A stretch of 6,440 nucleotides of DNA, taken from positions 1-6,440 of the forward strand of contig DXMJ01000049.1 in NCBI GenBank assembly GCA_019414265.1. The letters run 5' to 3'. The DNA comes from Collinsella sp. GTDB taxonomy: Bacteria > Actinomycetota > Coriobacteriia > Coriobacteriales > Coriobacteriaceae. Every line of letters starts with the position of its first letter. Within the stretch, counting starts at the first letter, position 1. Shown one piece after another: positions 1 through 6,288 of this stretch. The notes under the pieces were generated by a model. It worked only from the letters and a program-made list of their open reading frames with translations. It was not told where the DNA came from and ran no database searches. Both the position numbers and the translations under genes were made by a program.

Positions 1-8
1 ATACTCAT
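1..8 (-). CDS. Putative start of the next his operon gene (partial, only first codons visible)
   Basis: An ATG at 8-6 on the minus strand is followed by AGT and AT before the window ends, so only Met-Ser and part of a third codon are seen. A GGGAGG Shine-Dalgarno-like stretch lies 6 bases upstream (positions 42-47), a normal spacing. The position, 81 bases after the hisB stop and in the same direction, suits another his operon gene. In many actinobacterial his clusters hisH follows hisB, so hisH is a guess from gene order. Nothing in the two visible codons identifies the product. Confidence 0.4.
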
Positions 9-10
9 GG

Positions 11-47
11 AAAACCTCCCATTTCCCGATGTCCAAGAAATGGGAGG
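11..47 (-). promoter_or_regulatory. Hairpin after hisB: attenuator, terminator or RBS-masking element
   Basis: CCTCCCATTTC (15-25) and GAAATGGGAGG (37-47) are exact reverse complements, giving an 11-bp stem with an 11-base loop. The loop can add two G-U pairs and one G-C pair. In the direction of the his transcript the 3' arm is followed at once by TTTT (14-11), which resembles a short intrinsic terminator. The same 3' arm holds the GGGAGG ribosome-binding site for the ATG at position 8. The element could therefore reduce transcription beyond hisB, mask the next start, or both. The U tract is short (four, then CC), so complete termination is doubtful. Confidence 0.6.
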
Positions 48-89
48 CAGTTCACAGGCACCTCTGTGGTGGTTTGTGCGATCCGTCAG

Positions 90-677
90 CTACAGCGAGC
101 CCTTGGTGCTGGGGATGCCCTGTACGCGGGGGTCCAGCTCGCAGGCGTGGCGCATCGTGCGGCCCACGGCCTTAAAGGCGGCCTCGATAATGTGATGCGA
201 GTTGCCACCCGCCAGCTCGCGCACGTGCAGTGTGAGCTTGGCATCGCGTGCAAAGGCATAAAAGAACTCGACGGCCAGCTCGGTATCGAACGTGCCCACG
301 CGCTCGGTCGGCACGGGCAGCTCGCAATAAGCCTGGCCACGGCCCGAGATGTCCACGGCAGCCATCACGAGCGTCTCGTCCATGGCGATCGCCGCATCGG
401 AAAAGCGCGTGATGCCCGCCTTGTCGCCCAGCGCCTGGCAAAACGCCTCGCCCAGCACAATGCCCGTATCCTCGACAGTGTGGTGAGCATCGACCTCAAC
501 GTCGCCCACCGCATGTACCGTCAGATCGAACAGGCCGTGGCGGCCAAAGGCGTTGAGCATGTGATCGAAAAACGGCACGCCGGTCGAGATATCACACACG
601 CCGCTTCCGTCCAGGTCGAGCTTTACGACAATATCGGTCTCGCCCGTCTTGCGGGTCACCTCGGCATAACGGTCCAT
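90..677 (-). CDS. hisB: Imidazoleglycerol-phosphate dehydratase (HisB, dehydratase only)
   Basis: This 195-residue protein dehydrates imidazole glycerol phosphate to imidazole acetol phosphate, the sixth step of histidine synthesis, in the cytoplasm. The length and motifs match the monofunctional family: FFDHML (residues 36-41), the metal-binding DAHHTVED (63-70), FDTEL with FF (130-139), and GGNSHHIIEAAFKA (157-170). The two HH pairs (65-66 and 161-162) with Glu69 and Glu165 are the usual manganese ligands. No histidinol-phosphate phosphatase domain is attached, unlike E. coli HisB, so that activity must be encoded elsewhere. The ATG directly follows the hisC stop (TAGATG), and an AAGGAGGAG Shine-Dalgarno site lies inside the end of hisC, which fixes the start and suggests translational coupling. 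An 11-bp hairpin follows the stop by 42 bases. Confidence 0.97.
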   Translation of the reverse strand: MDRYAEVTRKTGETDIVVKLDLDGSGVCDISTGVPFFDHMLNAFGRHGLFDLTVHAVGDVEVDAHHTVEDTGIVLGEAFCQALGDKAGITRFSDAAIAMDETLVMAAVDISGRGQAYCELPVPTERVGTFDTELAVEFFYAFARDAKLTLHVRELAGGNSHHIIEAAFKAVGRTMRHACELDPRVQGIPSTKGSL

Positions 678-1793
678 CTACATCTCCTCCTTCACCAGCG
701 CGGCAAACGCAGCCAGCACCTCGTCGTTTTCTTGCGGCGTGCCCACGGTGATGCGCAGACAGTCCGCGAGACCCGGCGCGTAGCTAAAGTCGCGCACCAG
801 AATGGAATACTCGTCGCGCAGACGCTCGCGCACACGCGTGGCATGCGGCGTACGCACGAGCACAAAGTTCGCCGAGCTCGGCCATGCCTCCACGGGCATG
901 CCCTCGGCGGCCATCGCACGCAGCGCTGCAAGTTCGCGATCGCGCTCAGCCGCGACCTGAGCCACCACGGGCGCGTACGCATCGCGGGCACGCACGCAGG
1001 CGAGCGCCGCCGCCTGGCTCAGCACGTTAACCGAGTAGATCTGGCGAATCGCCGCGAACACGTCAATAACCTCGGGCGCTGCGATCACATAGCCCAGGCG
1101 CGCGCCGGCAGCGCCAAACGCCTTGGACAGCGTGTGCAGAATCACCAGGTTGGGATGCTCGGCGATGAGCGCCTGCGCCGTCGTGGCAACGCCAAACGAA
1201 TCATCGGCAAACTCAACATAGGCCTCGTCGACCATCACCATGCCAGGGCACGCGTCGCACAGCGCCGCGACAAAATCGAGCGGAGCCACGTCGCACGTGG
1301 GATTGTTGGGCGAGGTGACGATCGCCAGGTTGCACTCGGGTGCCGCCGCGAGCACAGCGGCCTGGTCGAGCTCGAAGGTCGCCGGGTCGCGCCACACGTC
1401 GCGCACCTCGGTCTGGCATAGCGAGGCAAAAAACGCGTATTCGCTAAAGCACGGCGGGCAGTTGAGAAGCGTGCGGCCCGCGCCGCCAAACGCCAGCAGA
1501 TAGTTATAGAGCAGCTCATCGCCGCCGTTGCCCACGCAAATGTTCTCGCGTGCCACGCTATGCCAAGCAGCAAGCTCATCGCGCAGGTCGTTGGACATGG
1601 GATCGGGGTAGCGGTTGAGCGGTATGGCAGCCAGGGCGGCGTCGACCGCCTCGCGCACGCCGGCCGGCACGGGATAGGTGTTCTCGTTGGCCGAAAGGTT
1701 GATGCGCGTGGGCGTAAAGTTGGGATCGTAGGGCTCAATGCCGGCCAAGTAGGGCTGGACGAGCTCCTTCATGCGTGGCGTGAGTTCAGCCAT
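678..1793 (-). CDS. hisC: Histidinol-phosphate aminotransferase (HisC)
   Basis: This 371-residue PLP enzyme of aminotransferase fold type I transfers an amino group from glutamate to imidazole acetol phosphate, giving histidinol phosphate. Visible family marks are the N-terminal NLSANENTYP (32-41), RYPDP (61-65), VGNGGDELL (87-95), the PLP-contacting SPNNPTC (161-167), DEAYVEF (189-195), the Schiff-base lysine Lys224 in LHTLSKAFG (219-227), Arg232 in GARLGY, and Arg347 in LRITVG, the usual carboxylate/phosphate-binding arginine. The open frame extends upstream to 1862, but I choose the ATG at 1793. It has a GAGGAGG Shine-Dalgarno site 8 bases upstream, begins one base after the hisD stop, and gives the normal family length. 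Upstream codons would lie inside hisD. Coupling with hisD and hisB is likely. Related aminotransferases can also act on aromatic keto acids, but the operon context favours histidine synthesis. Confidence 0.96.
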   Translation of the reverse strand: MAELTPRMKELVQPYLAGIEPYDPNFTPTRINLSANENTYPVPAGVREAVDAALAAIPLNRYPDPMSNDLRDELAAWHSVARENICVGNGGDELLYNYLLAFGGAGRTLLNCPPCFSEYAFFASLCQTEVRDVWRDPATFELDQAAVLAAAPECNLAIVTSPNNPTCDVAPLDFVAALCDACPGMVMVDEAYVEFADDSFGVATTAQALIAEHPNLVILHTLSKAFGAAGARLGYVIAAPEVIDVFAAIRQIYSVNVLSQAAALACVRARDAYAPVVAQVAAERDRELAALRAMAAEGMPVEAWPSSANFVLVRTPHATRVRERLRDEYSILVRDFSYAPGLADCLRITVGTPQENDEVLAAFAALVKEEM

Positions 1794-1794
1794 T

Positions 1795-3231
1795 TTAGGC
1801 CTCCTCGCCAGTCGGACCAGCGCCATCCGCACTTGCAGCCACCAGGTCCACACCCTCGGCAACCGTCGCCACGGCGTCGCCCGGCCAGGCGACCTTGGTC
1901 AGATCGGCCGCGGCCAGCGACGCGGCGCTCACGGCATCCTCGCCCTGCTCCAGCACACGGCGACGCAGCGCGGCGGAAAGCGCGTGCGCCCACAGGCCCT
2001 CGGCCTCGGCCAGGCGCTGCGTCGCGGGAGCGTCCGAGAGCAGGCCCTCGGGCGTATAGCAAATGACGCTCGAGCGCTTGACGAATTCTTCGACCGAAAG
2101 CGGGTTGGAGAACATGGCCGTGCCGCCGGTCGGCAGCGTGTGGTTGGGGCCGGCAACATAATCGCCAAGCGGCTCGGAGCTCCAAGCGCCCACAAAGATG
2201 GCGCCGGCGTTGCGAATGCCGCCGAGCAGGCCCATCGCATCCTTGCAGTGCAGCTCCAGGTGCTCGGGCGCCACGGTGTTCACCGCCTCGACGGCGGCAG
2301 CCATATCGGCGGCCACCACGATGGTGCCCTCATTGTCGAGCGAGGCACGCGTGATCTCGGCACGCGGCGACTGCGCGACCAGGATATCGATACCCGCCTC
2401 GACCTCGCGCGCAAACTGCTCGTCGCAGGTCACCAGATAGCAGGCTGCTAGCGGATCGTGCTCGGCCTGGGCCATCAGGTCAGCCGCGACCACCATGGGC
2501 TTGGCCGTGGCATCTGCCAGCACGCAGACCTCGGAGGGGCCGGCGACCATGTCGATGCCCACGTCGCCCGAGACAATCTGCTTGGCCGCGGCAACAAAGG
2601 CGTTGCCCGGACCGGTGATTTTGTCGACGCGCGGAATGGTCTCGGTACCGTACGCCAGCGCGGCCACGGCCTGGGCGCCGCCCACCATATAGATTTCGTC
2701 CACGCCGCCGAGCTTTGCCGCCGCGAGCGTGTAGGGACTGATCAGGCCGTCCTTTTGCGGCGGGGTCACCATGACCACGCGCTCAACGCCGGCCACCTTG
2801 GCGGGAATGGCATTCATGAGCACCGTGGAGGGATACTGCGCGCGACCGCCCGGCACGTAGATGCCGGCCGCCGCAAGCGGGGTCACCTTAACGCCGAGCA
2901 TGGTGCCATCTGCACGCGTGGTAAACCAGCTCTGCTCGACCTCGCGCTGGTGGAACTCGCGAATCTGGCGCGCAGCCTTCTCGAGCGCCGCGACAAAGGC
3001 CGGGTCGAGGCCTTCGAGCGCGGCATCGATCTGCTCTTGCGGCAGACGGAAGCTCTGCAGCTCAACACCGTCAAAACGCTGACAGTAGTCGCGCACCGCG
3101 GCATCGCCGTTGGCGCGCACGTTGGCCACGATATCGCGGGCGGCGTCGACGATGTCTTGCGGCAGAACGCCCTTGCGGTTGAGCTGGTTGGTAACGAGAC
3201 GCTCACCGGGAGCAAGCTTGATAGTCTTCAT
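1795..3231 (-). CDS. hisD: Histidinol dehydrogenase (HisD) with an unusual C-terminal tail
   Basis: This 478-residue zinc enzyme oxidises L-histidinol to L-histidine in two NAD-dependent steps, the end of the pathway. The expected zinc ligands are present: Gln255 and His258 in AQAEHDP, Asp357 in LGDYVAGPNHTLPTGGTA, and His416 in EGLWAHALS. The catalytic Glu323-His324 pair lies in VAPEHLEL. AGIYVPGGRAQYPSTVLM (122-139) and DKITGPGN (203-210) are further family signatures. E. coli HisD ends about 15 residues after its zinc histidine. Here 62 residues follow, so about 45 Ala-rich residues (roughly 434-478) are extra. The start is the ATG at 3231, with AGGGG about 8 bases upstream. An upstream in-frame ATG at 3294 has no Shine-Dalgarno site and would add 21 residues unlike the family. 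The TAA stop lies one base before the hisC ATG. Confidence 0.96.
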   Translation of the reverse strand: MKTIKLAPGERLVTNQLNRKGVLPQDIVDAARDIVANVRANGDAAVRDYCQRFDGVELQSFRLPQEQIDAALEGLDPAFVAALEKAARQIREFHQREVEQSWFTTRADGTMLGVKVTPLAAAGIYVPGGRAQYPSTVLMNAIPAKVAGVERVVMVTPPQKDGLISPYTLAAAKLGGVDEIYMVGGAQAVAALAYGTETIPRVDKITGPGNAFVAAAKQIVSGDVGIDMVAGPSEVCVLADATAKPMVVAADLMAQAEHDPLAACYLVTCDEQFAREVEAGIDILVAQSPRAEITRASLDNEGTIVVAADMAAAVEAVNTVAPEHLELHCKDAMGLLGGIRNAGAIFVGAWSSEPLGDYVAGPNHTLPTGGTAMFSNPLSVEEFVKRSSVICYTPEGLLSDAPATQRLAEAEGLWAHALSAALRRRVLEQGEDAVSAASLAAADLTKVAWPGDAVATVAEGVDLVAASADGAGPTGEEA

Positions 3232-3264
3232 ATCGGTATCCCCTATCGGTCGAGGTTGTGTTCG

Positions 3265-3299
3265 AAAAACGAGAGGCCGGGCGGCGGCGCCCATCGGCC
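3265..3299 (-). terminator. GC-rich hairpin with T tract between hisZG and hisD (possible attenuator)
   Basis: In the 105-base gap between hisZG and hisD, the transcript can fold as an outer GGCC/GGCC stem (3296-3299 with 3275-3278), a 3-base bulge, and an inner 5-bp GGGCG/CGCCC stem (3288-3292 with 3279-3283) around a 4-base loop. Five T residues (3269-3265) follow the base of the stem after a 5-base gap. This resembles a weak or leaky intrinsic terminator that would lower hisDCB expression relative to hisZG. The gap between stem and T tract makes it non-ideal, and GC-rich sequence folds easily by chance. Confidence 0.35.
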
Positions 3300-3336
3300 C
3301 GCAGCCCAGACGTTGGGGCGCCCGTGCGTGCTCGCG

Positions 3337-5052
3337 CTATTGTGCCGAGCCCGCAACGGGCTCAAAATGCTTGTCCTTAACGGCCGCCGCCAAGCGATCT
3401 GCCAGATTACGTACGCGCGGATCTAAGCGAGCGGCGCCCGGGTTGACAAAAAAGCGCGCCGTGCAGTCCATAATGCGGCCGGTGATGACCAAATCGTTGT
3501 CGCGCAGCGTGGCACCCGTAGCGGTAATATCCACGATGCGATCGGTCATGCCGACGATGGGGCCCAGCTCGATGTTGCCGTGCAGCGAAACGATATCGGC
3601 GTTCACACCGCGCTCGGCATACCAGGCACTCGCGATGCGCGGATACTTGGTTGCCACGCGAAGCGACCCGCGGCGAGCATAGTTGCGCTCGGCCTGGCCG
3701 GCGCGCCACGCGGGCTCTGCCTCGATAAAGGTGCACAAGCCATAGCCCAGATCGACCAGCTGCAGCAGGTTGAGGTCGGCCTCGATGAGCGAGTCCCAGC
3801 CGCAGATGCCGCAATCGGCGCCACCGCAGCCCACAAAGGCGGGCGCATCGCTGGGTCGCACGATAACAAACTCGACATCGCCGACCGTGCCCTCACCGGC
3901 ACGCGTGTCGCGACCGCGCACAATCAGGTGACGGCCGGGGTCACGCAACTCAGAGACGTCCAGGCCCGCGGCCTCGAGCACGTCGAGCGTGTCAGCCTTA
4001 AGCGAGCCCTTGGGCACGGCAATGCGCAGCGGACCCTCGGCGCCACGGCCCGCGGCGTGATCGCCGTCGGAAGCGGTGTCCTCTGCCGAGGTACGAGCGG
4101 CCTCCAAACGCTCGAGCGAAAAGGCGAAGCCCGCCGCCGGCACCTCGATGCCGTCGCCAAATGCGCCGGTAAAGATGGAGTCGTAGCGTCCGCCCGAACC
4201 GACCGGATCGGGCAAGCCACCGGCATAGGCCTTAAAGACCAGGCCCGTGTAGTAATCGAAAGAGTTCATAATGGAGAAATCGAACGACAGCACCTTGGCG
4301 TCCTCGGGAGCCAAACCCTCGACCAGGGCACGCAGCTCGCGCGTCGGCGGCGCGGCGATACCGGCGGCCTCCAGCAGCGCGTCCACGCGGTCGAGCACCT
4401 CGGCACCACCGTGCAGGCGCGGCAGCTCGCTAATGGCGGCCTTGACGGCATCAGACTCGGTGCTGGCAGCCACGCGGGCATCGAGACCCACAAAGTCGTT
4501 GGCATGCACGCAGCGCAGGGCCTCGGCTGCCAGCTCGCGATCCTCGCACGCCGCGAGCAGCTCCTTAAAAGGACGCACGCTACCTGCGATAATACGAGCA
4601 TCGGGAAGCGCCAGCTTACGCACGGCCTCGGCCACCAGTGAAACAATCTCTACATCGCCCGCGGTATCGCCCGCACCGATAAGCTCAAAGCCCAGCTGCG
4701 TAAACTGACGCGAGCCACCGGCATTGCGCTGGCACTCGCGAACCACCGGCGCCTCGTAGCGAAGGCGCAGGGGCAGATCGGCCGCACGCATGCGGGTCGA
4801 AACCAGGCGCACGATCGGTAGCGTGTTGTCGGGACGGACCACCAGCAGGCGGCCGTCGTCATCAAAGAGCTTAAACGGCGTGTCCGCAATGCGGCCGCCC
4901 TCCTCGAGCGAACCCTTGTCCTCGAGCAGCGGCGTCTCGACCGGAAGGTAATGATGCTCCCTAAAGCAGCCCTTCACCGTATACGCGATCTCCTCGCGTG
5001 CCTGAGCCTCCTCGGGCAATATGTCCCGGAATCCCCACGGTGTGGCCGTCAT
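3337..5052 (-). CDS. hisZG: HisZ-HisG fusion: ATP phosphoribosyltransferase with its regulatory subunit in one chain
   Basis: This 571-residue protein should carry out the first, feedback-controlled step of histidine synthesis: ATP plus PRPP gives N1-phosphoribosyl-ATP and pyrophosphate. Residues 1-320 are HisZ, a histidyl-tRNA-synthetase-like regulatory domain without the anticodon-binding domain: TPWGFRDILPEE (4-15), class II motif 2 around RYEAPVVRECQR to GFELIG (98-126), and motif 3 with GSGGRYD (285-291) and GFAFSLERL (308-316). A polar Ala/Gly/Asp linker covers about 321-340. Residues 341-571 are a short-form HisG: RIAVPKGSL (343-351), GGADCGICGWD (410-420), LRVATKYP (464-471) and the PRPP loop DITATGATLRDN (508-519). 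Short HisG normally needs separate HisZ; here both are one uninterrupted frame. GAGGAGG lies 8 bases before the ATG. It is the first gene of the his operon. Cys409, Cys414 and Cys417 cluster near the active site, which is unusual. Confidence 0.95.
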   Translation of the reverse strand: MTATPWGFRDILPEEAQAREEIAYTVKGCFREHHYLPVETPLLEDKGSLEEGGRIADTPFKLFDDDGRLLVVRPDNTLPIVRLVSTRMRAADLPLRLRYEAPVVRECQRNAGGSRQFTQLGFELIGAGDTAGDVEIVSLVAEAVRKLALPDARIIAGSVRPFKELLAACEDRELAAEALRCVHANDFVGLDARVAASTESDAVKAAISELPRLHGGAEVLDRVDALLEAAGIAAPPTRELRALVEGLAPEDAKVLSFDFSIMNSFDYYTGLVFKAYAGGLPDPVGSGGRYDSIFTGAFGDGIEVPAAGFAFSLERLEAARTSAEDTASDGDHAAGRGAEGPLRIAVPKGSLKADTLDVLEAAGLDVSELRDPGRHLIVRGRDTRAGEGTVGDVEFVIVRPSDAPAFVGCGGADCGICGWDSLIEADLNLLQLVDLGYGLCTFIEAEPAWRAGQAERNYARRGSLRVATKYPRIASAWYAERGVNADIVSLHGNIELGPIVGMTDRIVDITATGATLRDNDLVITGRIMDCTARFFVNPGAARLDPRVRNLADRLAAAVKDKHFEPVAGSAQ

Positions 5053-5092
5053 CTGGTGAGCCTCCTCATGCTGTGTTGCATACAGAACAAAC

Positions 5093-5114
5093 GACCGGCA
5101 TAGCTCCGCCGGTC
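5093..5114 (-). promoter_or_regulatory. 7-bp hairpin at the presumed 5' end of the his mRNA
   Basis: GACCGGC (5093-5099) and GCCGGTC (5108-5114) form a perfect 7-bp stem with an 8-base loop. Read on the minus strand it begins with AAAA and is followed by GTTTGTTC. If transcription starts near 5115-5116, as the extended -10 suggests, this stem would sit at the extreme 5' end of the his transcript and could protect it or affect early transcription. On the plus strand the stem is followed by TTTT and looks like an intrinsic terminator, but no plus-strand gene precedes it; it could only stop antisense transcription coming out of hisZG. Confidence 0.45.
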
Positions 5115-5122
5115 TTTTGGGT

Positions 5123-5131
5123 ACTTTAGCA
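5123..5131 (-). promoter_or_regulatory. Candidate extended -10 promoter of the his operon
   Basis: On the minus strand the sequence TATGCTAAAGT contains a TGn extension (5131-5129) followed by TAAAGT (5128-5123), four of six matches to TATAAT. Transcription would begin about 7 bases further on, near 5115-5116, leaving a leader of roughly 63 bases before the hisZG ATG. The -35 position (TCCCCG at a 17-base spacing) does not match the consensus, so the call rests on the extended -10 alone. The local AT-richness in a GC-rich background supports it. Confidence 0.4.
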
Positions 5132-5196
5132 TACTAGAGTGCTTGCGGGGAAAATCCTTGCCCGCAGCTCACACCGTATTCATTTGGAAACATAGG

Positions 5197-5335
5197 GGAA
5201 AGCGCGTCCCGCCCGCCAGCCAAAAACTGGGATGCGGTTTCCGGTTGAGGTCCTCAGCGGAAAGTGTGTCCCATTCTGAGCGCCTGTTCTGGGACGTGCT
5301 TTCCGCCAGAAGCCTCAAGCGGAAAGCACGTCCCG
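5197..5335. repeat. 62-bp-period block of five alternating palindromic motifs (REP/BIME-like)
   Basis: Five copies of a core close to GGAAAGCRCGTCCC alternate in direction: plus at 5197-5210, minus at 5229-5242, plus at 5259-5272, minus at 5291-5304, plus at 5321-5334. Copies of the same direction are exactly 62 bases apart (5197, 5259, 5321; and 5229, 5291), so this is a diverged tandem 62-bp repeat, two full units and a partial third. The spacers are always 18 then 16 bases. The last pair, extended by GC, is a perfect 16-bp inverted repeat (5291-5306 with 5319-5334) around a 12-base loop. The pair before it can pair fully in RNA with three G-U pairs. The arrangement resembles bacterial REP/BIME intergenic repeats. 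I do not recognise the family. Confidence 0.8.
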
Positions 5336-5341
5336 TTTCTC

Positions 5342-5357
5342 AAAAAGCGTCAAACGC
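5342..5357 (-). terminator. Weak candidate terminator of the TIM-barrel gene
   Basis: About 21 bases after the stop at 5379, the minus strand reads GCGT TTG ACGC and then TTTTT: a 4-bp stem with a 3-base loop and five U residues. The stem is short for an intrinsic terminator. The much stronger 16-bp palindrome at 5291-5334 lies just beyond and could add to it, though no T run follows that one. Confidence 0.35.
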
Positions 5358-5378
5358 CAACTCGGCGCCCTGTCCCAC

Positions 5379-6215
5379 TTAGGCGCCAATCGCGCGTCGG
5401 TACTCCGCCATAACCTGAGCGTCGGCTGCCGCGGGATTGGCGAAATAGCGCCAATCATAGGTCTCGGCCGAAACAACTCCGCGATAGCCGCGCGCCACCA
5501 GCCTATCCAGGTCGGCGCGCATATCGCGGTCGCCGTCACCCCAGGCAAGATGCGTCGTGCCATCTGCCGCAACATCGACAAAATGCACGTGGGCGACATC
5601 ATCGCCAAGCAGATCAAAATAATCGTCGATGGTATCCCCCGCCACCGCCATAGCGCCCAAATCCAGACACGCCTTAAGTGCCGGATGATCAACTGCCTCG
5701 ATCATGCGCTTCGTATCGGCCGCCGAGTTCACGATCATCGACTCAACCGGCTGTAGGGCCTCGAGCACCAGTCGCACGCCGCGCTCTCCCGCATGCTCGG
5801 CAATCACACGCAGCATCGAGGCGCTGCGACCCCACGCGTCCTCGATCGGCTCGTTCAAAAATGCCCAGCCGCTCGAGACCATGACCTGCTCGGCTCCAAG
5901 TTCCGCCGCGATATCCACAACGTTCTTAAAGTACGCGAGCGTGCGAGTGCGCGCCTCATTCCCGCGCGCCGCGATATTCCACGGCTTGGGATTGTTCTGT
6001 TCGGGACAAAGCCCCACAATCCGAACCCCATACCGCTGTGATAGCTCCCGCACCTGCTCGAGCGAATCGTATCCATGGCAATCGACATACAGATGCATCG
6101 CCCCGGTCCAAAGCTCGCAACACGTGTAGCCCGAAGCCGACGCCGAAGAAAAGAACTCCTCAAGGTCAAAATAACGATGGCTGATATTCATGACGGCAAG
6201 CTGGGGATAGCTCAT
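5379..6215 (-). CDS. Xylose-isomerase-like TIM-barrel sugar epimerase/isomerase, FrlC-like
   Basis: This 278-residue cytosolic protein has the features of the sugar phosphate isomerase/epimerase (AP endonuclease 2-like) TIM-barrel family. The four expected divalent-metal ligands are Glu152 (VLEALQP), Asp185 (CLDLGAM), His211 (VHFVD) and Glu251 (SAETYD). From memory, length and several blocks resemble E. coli fructoselysine 3-epimerase FrlC (276 residues): a PEQN segment near 71-74 (PETN in FrlC), WGRSASML (128-135), LEALQPVES (151-159) and YFDLLGD (199-205). FrlC interconverts psicoselysine and fructoselysine. Relatives in this family act on other keto sugars, so the substrate is uncertain. 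I chose the ATG at 6215 because GGAG lies 7 bases upstream; the frame is open to 6275, but those 20 residues have no ribosome-binding support. It follows a likely FrlB-type gene by 73 bases, probably in one operon. Confidence 0.8.
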   Translation of the reverse strand: MSYPQLAVMNISHRYFDLEEFFSSASASGYTCCELWTGAMHLYVDCHGYDSLEQVRELSQRYGVRIVGLCPEQNNPKPWNIAARGNEARTRTLAYFKNVVDIAAELGAEQVMVSSGWAFLNEPIEDAWGRSASMLRVIAEHAGERGVRLVLEALQPVESMIVNSAADTKRMIEAVDHPALKACLDLGAMAVAGDTIDDYFDLLGDDVAHVHFVDVAADGTTHLAWGDGDRDMRADLDRLVARGYRGVVSAETYDWRYFANPAAADAQVMAEYRRAIGA

Positions 6216-6232
6216 AATTACTCTCCAACCCA

Positions 6233-6265
6233 AGCGAGGCCCCGTTCCATATAGGAGCGAGGCCC
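6233..6265. repeat. 10-bp direct repeat upstream of the TIM-barrel gene
   Basis: AGCGAGGCCC occurs at 6233-6242 and again at 6256-6265, 23 bases apart start to start, in the 73-base gap between the two catabolic genes. The second copy lies just upstream of the GGAG ribosome-binding site of the TIM-barrel gene. The spacing is about two helical turns, so an operator is possible, but a short chance duplication is equally possible. Confidence 0.35.
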
Positions 6266-6288
6266 GATTACACAAACGTTATTTGCTC

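Noticed and set aside
66..1421. A 451-codon open frame on the plus strand opposite hisB and hisC
   Set aside because: It is antisense to two genes with clear catalytic motifs, is rich in His/Arg/Ala as expected of reversed GC-rich codons, shows no family motif, and has no supporting ribosome-binding site.
2458..3426. A 322-codon open frame on the plus strand opposite hisD
   Set aside because: It is a mirror of hisD coding sequence with no recognisable domain and crosses the hisZG-hisD junction; it is best explained by codon bias.
3580..4641. A 353-codon open frame on the plus strand opposite hisZG
   Set aside because: It lies wholly within the conserved HisZ and HisG coding region on the other strand and shows no domain of its own.
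5197..5335. CRISPR array
   Set aside because: The motifs alternate in direction, are only 14-16 bp long, and the spacers are themselves related between units, unlike direct repeats with unique spacers. No cas gene is present.
5053..5378. T-box riboswitch or histidine leader peptide upstream of hisZG
   Set aside because: No T-box consensus, no run of His codons in a short frame and no large terminator/antiterminator pair are visible, and the leader from the likely promoter is only about 63 bases.
5143..5382. A 79-codon open frame on the plus strand across the intergenic repeat block
   Set aside because: Most of its codons are the 62-bp palindromic repeats, it has no convincing ribosome-binding site, and its product resembles no family I know.
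6216..6288. Internal promoter before the TIM-barrel gene (TATATG at 6249-6254 on the minus strand)
   Set aside because: No matching -35 sequence is found at a suitable spacing, and the short distance to the preceding gene fits simple co-transcription.
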